Shown piece after piece: positions 5,160-9,527 of a stretch of 9,527 nt of DNA. A program made the translations under genes and the position numbers. This DNA comes from Clostridium sp. UBA2485 (lineage in GTDB: Bacteria; Bacillota; Clostridia; Clostridiales; Clostridiaceae): positions 12,473-21,999 of the forward strand of contig NZ_DDOV01000011.1 in NCBI RefSeq assembly GCF_002341865.1, in the 5' to 3' direction. The number at the start of each line of letters is the position of its first letter. Within the stretch, counting starts at the first letter, position 1. The notes under the pieces are model-generated. The model was not told where the DNA came from. It searched no databases and was given only the letters and a program-made list of their open reading frames with translations.

Positions 5160-6620
5160 CTATCTTATCTCTTTTAGTACTTCCAATAGGAAATTATACA
5201 TTCTTTCTGTTGAAGAAATGCTAAGATGCTCATCTGGAGTATGAACATCATATATATTAGGCCCAAAGGATATTTGATCTATTTTACCATCAAATTTATC
5301 ACTTAATAGTCCACATTCAAGGCCTGCATGTATTGCAGATATTTGTGCTTCTCTTCCAAACATATTCTTATAAACTTTTTCAAATATATCTCTTATTTCT
5401 GATATTGGATTATATTGCCATTCTGGATAATCTGATTGGAATTCAATTGATGCTCCTAAAATATCTGTTAAAACAATCATCTCATCACATATTGCTTTTT
5501 TTAGAGATTTAACTGAACTTCTTACAGCACTTTCCAATATTACTTCATTATTTTCTGTAATAACAACGCCTAAATTTGTTGAACTTTGTACCAAATCCTT
5601 TATAGATATGCTCATTGTTTGGACTCCATTAGGTATTAAAAATAACATTTTTAGAACTTTTGATGTAGATTCGTCATCAAAGGTTTTCTCTATATTTTTA
5701 CCATATTGTTCAAAAGTTAATTCTAAATCATCATCTATACCTTGGAATTCATTCTTTAACACTTTATTCCACTCTTTAATTTTTTCTTCAACTTTAATAC
5801 TATCTTCTGAGTTAATAAATATTAATGCATCCGCTTCTCTAGGTATAGCATTCATCTTAGAACCACCATTAATAGAGACTAATTTAAAATCTACTACAGA
5901 ATTTAAATCCATTAAAAAACGTCCCATTAACTTATTAGAATTTCCTCTTTCTTTGTTAATTTCCATTCCTGAATGTCCACCCTTTAAACCTCTTATAGAT
6001 ATATTTAAGCCTATATATCCCTCTTCTATATCCTCATAGGTTACTGGTACGCTAACACTTACTCTAACTCCACCAGAACAGCTTACAAGAAAAGTTCCTT
6101 CTTCTTCTGAATCTATATTTATTAATATTCTTCCTTTTAAATGCGATGGATTTAAACTCATTGCTCCACCCATACCGGTTTCTTCCTCTGTGGTTACTAC
6201 TAACTCTATTGGTGGATGCGGTATATCTTTTGAAGCTAATATTGAAAGACCAAAAGCAACTGCAATGCCGTTATCTGCTCCTAAAGTGGTACCATCTGCT
6301 TTTAAATTGTCTCCCTCTACTATAAAAGCTATAGGATCCTTTTCAAAATTATGAATTTTAGATATATTTTTTTCACAAACCATATCCATATGACCTTGAA
6401 GTATTATTGTTTTAGCGCTCTCATAGCCTTTAGTGCCTGGTTTCTTAATTATTATATTTAATGCCTCATCTTGAATAACTTCTAAGTTTCTCTCTTTTGC
6501 AAAATTCACTAGCCAATCACTTATAGCTTTCTCATTTCCTGAACCTCTAGGTATTTCGTTCATAGCTTTAAAATATTTAAAAGCTTCATATGAATTAAGG
6601 TGTTTTAATTTGTTAATCAT
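5160..6620 (-). CDS. pepD: PepD, cytosolic Xaa-His (beta-Ala-His) dipeptidase, M20C family
   Basis: PepD is a zinc-dependent dipeptidase that breaks down dipeptides, classically Xaa-His, in the cytoplasm. Numbered from ATG at 6620-6618 (486 residues, the usual family length), the metal and catalytic residues are present: His77 and Asp79 in QGHMDM, Asp116 in LGADNG, Glu146 and Glu147 in TTEEETGMGGA, Asp170 in NIDSEEEG, and His460 in DVHTPDEH. RGLKGGHSGMEIN marks the lid domain and HAGLECG the late conserved block. An ATG three codons upstream overlaps the AAAGGA binding site, while the codon I chose follows it by eight bases. The gene is monocistronic, with about 1 kb of gene-free DNA upstream and a terminator downstream. 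It is a housekeeping peptide-scavenging enzyme with no sign of damage. Confidence 0.95.
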   Translation of the reverse strand: MINKLKHLNSYEAFKYFKAMNEIPRGSGNEKAISDWLVNFAKERNLEVIQDEALNIIIKKPGTKGYESAKTIILQGHMDMVCEKNISKIHNFEKDPIAFIVEGDNLKADGTTLGADNGIAVAFGLSILASKDIPHPPIELVVTTEEETGMGGAMSLNPSHLKGRILINIDSEEEGTFLVSCSGGVRVSVSVPVTYEDIEEGYIGLNISIRGLKGGHSGMEINKERGNSNKLMGRFLMDLNSVVDFKLVSINGGSKMNAIPREADALIFINSEDSIKVEEKIKEWNKVLKNEFQGIDDDLELTFEQYGKNIEKTFDDESTSKVLKMLFLIPNGVQTMSISIKDLVQSSTNLGVVITENNEVILESAVRSSVKSLKKAICDEMIVLTDILGASIEFQSDYPEWQYNPISEIRDIFEKVYKNMFGREAQISAIHAGLECGLLSDKFDGKIDQISFGPNIYDVHTPDEHLSISSTERMYNFLLEVLKEIR

Positions 6621-6666
6621 CACATTCATCCTTTCTTAGAAAAACATCATTTTTGGGCAAATAAAT

Positions 6667-6730
6667 AATTACATTATGATAAAATGTAATTTAGAGAAAA
6701 TAATTATAGTTATAAAACTATTCATATAAA
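6667..6730 (-). promoter_or_regulatory. candidate pepD promoter and leader stem-loop
   Basis: On the minus strand TATAAT (6708-6703) is preceded at 16 bases by TTTATA (6730-6725), a weak -35. The leader contains a 9-bp stem-loop (6667-6675 with 6683-6691). The promoter call is tentative. Confidence 0.35.
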
Positions 6731-6788
6731 TCTTCTCCTAAAAATTTGATTCTATAAAAGTTAATCAAATTATATTACTAATTCTTTT

Positions 6789-6854
6789 ATACTATAGCGC
6801 TAAATTTTAATACTTCTTATACTTTACTATACTATAAATAATACTTTAAAGTAT
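6789..6854. repeat. group of five phased ATACT motifs
   Basis: ATACT begins at 6789, 6810, 6819, 6829 and 6841, with spacings of 21, 9, 10 and 12 bases, close to multiples of the DNA helical turn. The last one is part of the 14-bp palindrome ATACTTTAAAGTAT. A chance origin in such A+T-rich DNA is quite possible. Confidence 0.3.
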
Positions 6855-7059
6855 ATATTTAATTTTACCAATAAATTAGCTTTTATAGCATAATTACTAT
6901 ATTAAAGCTGAATATAAATATTATATAATCTACGTAAATATTAAGTGTACGGTATCCTTCCTTATGTGAAGCAAATCATATTAATCCATAAATTACAGTA
7001 TTTCCATAATAATATAAATACTTAACTAAGTACTATAATCTATTATGTATAAAGATAAA

Positions 7060-7084
7060 AAGAAAAATATATGCTATTTTTCTT
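7060..7084 (-). terminator. possible weak minus-strand terminator
   Basis: AAGAAAAATA pairs with TATTTTTCTT over 10 bp around a 5-base loop. On the minus strand it is followed by TTTTATC. The stem is all A-T but for one pair, so it would be weak, and no gene ends nearby. Confidence 0.3.
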
Positions 7085-7099
7085 CTCCTTTATGTATTT

Positions 7100-7131
7100 A
7101 ATACTTTCTTAAAAATTTTTAAGAAAGTATT
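7100..7131. repeat. 32-bp perfect palindrome
   Basis: Sixteen bases (AATACTTTCTTAAAAA) are followed directly by their exact reverse complement, with no spacer. Pairing resumes beyond two mismatches on each side. It could extrude as a cruciform, bind a dimeric protein, or act as a weak terminator. It is not attached to any gene. Confidence 0.7.
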
Positions 7132-7376
7132 TTATAAAATAGGCTCTAATAATTATGTTACTTTTTTAATCTCAAAATAGATTCTAGACGTATTTTTGAC
7201 GTTTTAAAAATAAAAGCTTGATTTTTCAAGGTTAAACTATAAAAACATCATTTTTAGTCCAAATAGCTTCCTGCATAATAACTAAATGTAATTAAACAGA
7301 ACAAACGCAGTAATAACGCTGTTTATATAATTTACTACTTTAATTTAATGCATATAAATAGAATTAACTAGAATTA

Positions 7377-7396
7377 AATTTTTGACGTCAAAAATT
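7377..7396. repeat. 20-bp perfect palindrome with a TGACGTCA core
   Basis: AATTTTTGAC is followed by its exact reverse complement. TTTTTGACGT also occurs at 7193-7202, and TAAATTTTTGAC recurs at 7375-7386 and at the window end (9516-9527). Confidence 0.7.
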
Positions 7397-7438
7397 AATT
7401 ACCTTATTTAATAATATTGCACTATAATAGGCTAATTG

Positions 7439-7478
7439 TAAAGAGGATTATTAGGTACAATCCTAATAATCCTCTTTA
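7439..7478. terminator. strong 17-bp stem, terminator-like in both directions
   Basis: The arms 7439-7455 and 7462-7478 pair perfectly (core AGAGGATTATTAGG) around a 6-base loop. T-rich bases follow on the plus strand (TTTGTCC), but only a poor T tract on the minus strand. It lies about 150 bases after the acetyltransferase stop codon and is the best candidate for its transcript end. Confidence 0.65.
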
Positions 7479-7627
7479 TTTGTCCTATTAGAATTCTTGC
7501 TGACGATAATATATACTATATTACTTTTTTTTAAAACCTTCCAAGCTGTAATCTATTCTATCTTACATCCTACCTTTTCTCTCTTTATTTTCCTTATCGG
7601 TTTCTTATCTACTATAAGCACAACAGG

Positions 7628-8149
7628 TTAATCTAGTATTAATTGGAATGCTTTTCTTTCACCATTTTTAACAGGAAGTAAAATATCTCCCTTTTCTACA
7701 AATCCAGCATTTTTTATAACTCGTTGCATTATTAAATTTTTAGGGTGTGTGTCTATTCTTATATCGATGTAACCTAAAATACTAGCAGTATTTATAAGTA
7801 ATTCTAATAATTTATTTGATAAACCCTTCCCTTTAATAGAAGTATCAATTGCTACACGATGAATAGATACATATGAATTTTGAGTTTCATCCCATTTTCC
7901 GTTTTCTATAGTCTTATATGGAGCTTCAGGTTTACTTATAATACTTGCAATACCTATAATCTTTTTATTCAAAATCATAACATAAGCTTCTTGATTTTTT
8001 ATATCTTCAAGAAAAATGTCATGGCTAGGACCATCTCCATCCTTCCATTGTGGAATACCATTTTTCTCAAGAGCCTTTCTACCACCATCTATTATATCCA
8101 TTATTTCAGTTAAATCTTCAAATTTAGCTCTTCTTAAATATGGGTTCAT
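7628..8149 (-). CDS. GNAT-family N-acetyltransferase
   Basis: GNAT enzymes transfer the acetyl group of acetyl-CoA to an amine on a small molecule or protein. Numbered from ATG at 8149-8147 (173 residues), the core has the beta-4 strand IHRVAID (96-102), the pyrophosphate-binding loop IKGKGLS ending at 111, and the later IDTHPKNLIMQR (132-143) and NAGF (147-150). The IPQW near 32-35 and the IDTH motif place it in a common Firmicutes GNAT family of unknown substrate. An ATG five codons upstream comes before the GGAGG binding site. The ATG chosen follows that site by about eight bases. The gene is single, with its own strong promoter and dyad upstream. After the TAA stop the same frame stays open for 24 more codons (see findings). 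Confidence 0.9.
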   Translation of the reverse strand: MNPYLRRAKFEDLTEIMDIIDGGRKALEKNGIPQWKDGDGPSHDIFLEDIKNQEAYVMILNKKIIGIASIISKPEAPYKTIENGKWDETQNSYVSIHRVAIDTSIKGKGLSNKLLELLINTASILGYIDIRIDTHPKNLIMQRVIKNAGFVEKGDILLPVKNGERKAFQLILD

Positions 8150-8194
8150 TATATTTTCCTCCATTGACTCATTTTATCAATTTGATTTTATTAG

Positions 8195-8239
8195 AACAAT
8201 AATATAAAAAATTATATTATTGTTAAATAGTATAGTCAA
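8195..8239 (-). promoter_or_regulatory. sigma-A promoter of the acetyltransferase with an overlapping operator-like dyad
   Basis: On the minus strand TTGACT (8239-8234), exactly 17 bases and TATAAT (8216-8211) form a near-consensus promoter. A dyad with 13-bp perfect arms (8195-8207 and 8212-8224, four-base centre) covers the -10 box and the expected start point near 8204. That is a classic site for a dimeric repressor. The leader to the ATG is about 55 nt. Confidence 0.7.
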
Positions 8240-8427
8240 TAAAAAAGGTTACTAATTTTAAGATTTTTTTTACTTTAGAGTAGTATGAATTTTATAAAAG
8301 AATTAGAGTATAGAGTTAATTTATTTTAATTTTTACCAGATGAAATTTAACTAGCACAGCAGATTAATTTATAATAAAATTAAAATATTTTCTTATAATA
8401 CAAGTATGATGTTTTATATGATTATAA

Positions 8428-8535
8428 CAAGGGCATCATTGGACAATAAAACTGATTGATAATTATTTGATTAATAAATATGCAAATTATACACTTGAAC
8501 AAATATCACTTTTTGAAAATATTCCTATAGAATGA
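8428..8535 (+). pseudogene. gene tail ending in a beta-clamp-like motif, perhaps a Y-family polymerase remnant
   Basis: An open run of 35 codons without a start follows TAA at 8425. It begins GHHWTIKLIDNYLINKY and ends EQISLFENIPIE before TGA at 8533-8535. QISLF fits the QL(S/D)LF beta-clamp-binding motif, often at the C-terminus of Y-family DNA polymerases. Just upstream, a different frame (8406-8459) reads ITRASLDNKTD and could be the preceding part, shifted. The stop codon lies in the left arm of a terminator, as at a normal gene end. The identity is an inference from one short motif. Confidence 0.35.
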
Positions 8536-8588
8536 ATAAAACTAAAATTCAAAGTTTAATTATTGTTTTATTCATTCTATATTTTTTT
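8526..8588 (+). terminator. intrinsic terminator after the gene tail
   Basis: The arms 8526-8542 and 8565-8581 pair over 17 bp (core AGAATGAATAAAAC) around a 22-base loop. A run of seven T (8582-8588) follows on the plus strand. Confidence 0.7.
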
Positions 8589-8599
8589 ACCTATATACA

Positions 8600-8611
8600 G
8601 AACACATGTTC
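8600..8611. promoter_or_regulatory. LexA/SOS-box-like site GAACACATGTTC
   Basis: GAAC, ACAT and GTTC match the Gram-positive LexA consensus (GAAC, four bases, GTTC, with A at the R and T at the Y positions). It lies between the terminator and the integrase remnant. One match in A+T-rich DNA is suggestive only. Confidence 0.45.
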
Positions 8612-8613
8612 TT

Positions 8614-9518
8614 ATTAGAGAAGGTTTATTATTCAATATAACATTACCTATAGAGAAAAAAAGTCTTGCTAAACTAGCGGCTAATAAAGCTTTGGATGAA
8701 TTTTAAAAAAACAATTAGAGTTACAAACATCTTTAAATATCGAGTATTCGGGAATAACCTTTAAAGAATTTATCGATATGTTTATGAAACATGAAAGTTT
8801 ATATAAAGAATATGGCACCATGATAACTTACAAATATGCAGTACAAAAATTTGAGAGTATATACAATATGAAGTTAGAGGATATCAAAAACATACACATC
8901 CAGCAATGTGTTGACTCAATGATAAAAGACAAATTAAAGATACCAACTATAAAATTATATGTTGGTAAAATTAAAGTCATTTTTGATAGTGCAGTAAATC
9001 ATTACAATGCCATACCTAATTCTCCAATTGTAAATATTAAAATACCAGAAAATAAAGAATTAAATAGCAAAAGGGCTTTAACTAAAAATGAATTAAACGA
9101 CTTATTAAGCAAAATAAAAAATCCTAAATATTATATCGCCTCTTTAATAGCTGCTACTTGTGGATTAAGATTAGGTGAAATTCTTGGTTTAACTTGGGAT
9201 GATGTAGATTTCAAAAAGAATACTATAAATGTTAATAAACAATGGAAAGAATTTAAAAATAGTATGTATGGTTTTGGAGAATTAAAAACTAAAAATTCTA
9301 AAAGAATAATTCCTGTTCCAAAGACAACTTTAAAAGAACTGGAAGAATATAAAAATAGCAATAAAGTCGTCTGCATTAATAACAGATTACTAAAGTATAA
9401 AATTCCGACTGATTTTAGTTTAGCATTAAGAACTATGTATAAGCAATTAGGGTATAACATAAGTATACACGAATTAAGGCATACCTACGCCACAACACTA
9501 ATAGCAAATTTAAAATAA
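8614..9518 (+). pseudogene. tyrosine recombinase (phage/ICE-type integrase), frameshifted and truncated
   Basis: These integrases cut and join DNA at attachment sites through a catalytic tyrosine. Two frames make up the gene. The first (8614-8703) ends ITLPIEKKSLAKLAANKALDEF and then TAA (8704). The second continues KKQLELQTSLNIEYSGITFKEF with no loss. Adding one base in the T4A7 run would join them, so a single-base deletion explains the break. The longest intact piece from an ATG is 8778-9518 (246 residues): a SAM-like core-binding part, then the catalytic domain with Arg131 (CGLRLGEI), Lys172 (KTKNSKR) and HELRHT (His231, Arg234). TAA (9516-9518) comes right after the HxxR box, so the second His/Trp and the tyrosine are missing. 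No start codon with a binding site is seen for the first frame. Without the tyrosine it cannot recombine. Confidence 0.85.
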
Positions 9519-9527
9519 ATTTTTGAC

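Larger units (their letters stand above)
6641..7292. repeat. direct repeat pair: AAAACATCATTTTT
   Basis: The same 14-mer occurs at 6641-6654 and 7242-7255. In both copies AAATGTAAT follows about 42 bases later, so the similarity spans roughly 50 bp in degenerate form. The first copy is the pepD leader, about 20 bases before the start codon. The second has no gene after it. Confidence 0.45.
6621..7627. other. about 1 kb gene-free, palindrome-rich A+T region
   Basis: No frame of useful length with a start and binding site was found on either strand. The stretch holds the pepD promoter and leader and a group of ATACT motifs (6789-6854). It also has a 10-bp stem-loop (7060-7084) with a T run on the minus strand, a 32-bp palindrome (7100-7131) and a 20-bp palindrome (7377-7396). 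A strong terminator-like stem (7439-7478) and a duplicated 14-mer complete it. It may be the graveyard of a lost gene or element. Confidence 0.6.

Noticed and set aside
5608..6039. Plus-strand frame of 143 codons opposite pepD
   Set aside because: Antisense to an intact, well-conserved enzyme; composition mirrors the opposite strand.
6621..7627. CRISPR array, tRNA or riboswitch in the long gene-free stretch
   Set aside because: No regularly spaced repeats of CRISPR size, no cloverleaf or TTCGAATC-like motif, and no known riboswitch core.
7880..8207. Two plus-strand frames opposite the acetyltransferase
   Set aside because: Shadows of the GNAT frame, overlapping each other, without binding sites.
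8700..8715. Programmed frameshifting in the integrase
   Set aside because: The stop codon precedes most of the A run, and the heptamer phase does not fit a -1 slippery site. Simple mutation is more likely.
9131..9460. Minus-strand frame opposite the integrase
   Set aside because: Antisense to the recombinase catalytic domain, whose motifs are clear.

Overview
The window reads as chromosomal DNA of a low-G+C Firmicute, most likely Clostridium in the broad sense. The base composition is very A+T-rich, Shine-Dalgarno sites are strong AGGTGA-type, and there is an HD-GYP protein, a GlpG-type rhomboid protease, a Fur-family repressor and a PepD-type M20 dipeptidase. No species can be named from sequence alone.

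Layout. (1) 1-186 holds no supported gene. (2) 187 to about 1611 is an IS200/IS605-type element on the minus strand. It has a TnpB nuclease gene with all catalytic residues, a 3' omega-RNA-like scaffold, hairpins at both ends, and what may be the stub of a deleted divergent tnpA. (3) 1640-3932, minus strand, is a housekeeping block: a small acidic clostridial protein, an HD-GYP protein and a rhomboid protease (the last two 23 nt apart), closed by an intrinsic terminator. (4) 4007-4492, plus strand, is a small membrane-anchored protein that converges on a Fur-family regulator; a bidirectional terminator lies between them but inside the plus-strand reading frame. (5) 5160-6620, minus strand, is pepD. 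(6) 6621-7627 is about 1 kb of gene-free, palindrome-rich DNA. (7) 7628-8149, minus strand, is a GNAT acetyltransferase with a near-consensus sigma-A promoter overlapped by a dyad. (8) 8428-9527, plus strand, is an accessory scar: a gene tail ending in a beta-clamp-like motif, a terminator, a LexA/SOS-box-like site, and a broken tyrosine recombinase.

Start codons are a theme. Several genes have a GTG or ATG embedded in the Shine-Dalgarno sequence that looks like a start but is not. The better start lies just downstream: TTG for rhomboid and Fur, ATG for PepD and GNAT. Two genes, tnpB and the small membrane protein, have ATA exactly where the start codon should be and no standard codon that fits.

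The most interesting points are the TnpB/omega-RNA element with its read-through-blocking hairpin, the two apparent ATA starts, a terminator placed before a stop codon (predicting a non-stop mRNA), and the decayed integrase module. I see no clear new defence system, CRISPR array, rRNA or tRNA.
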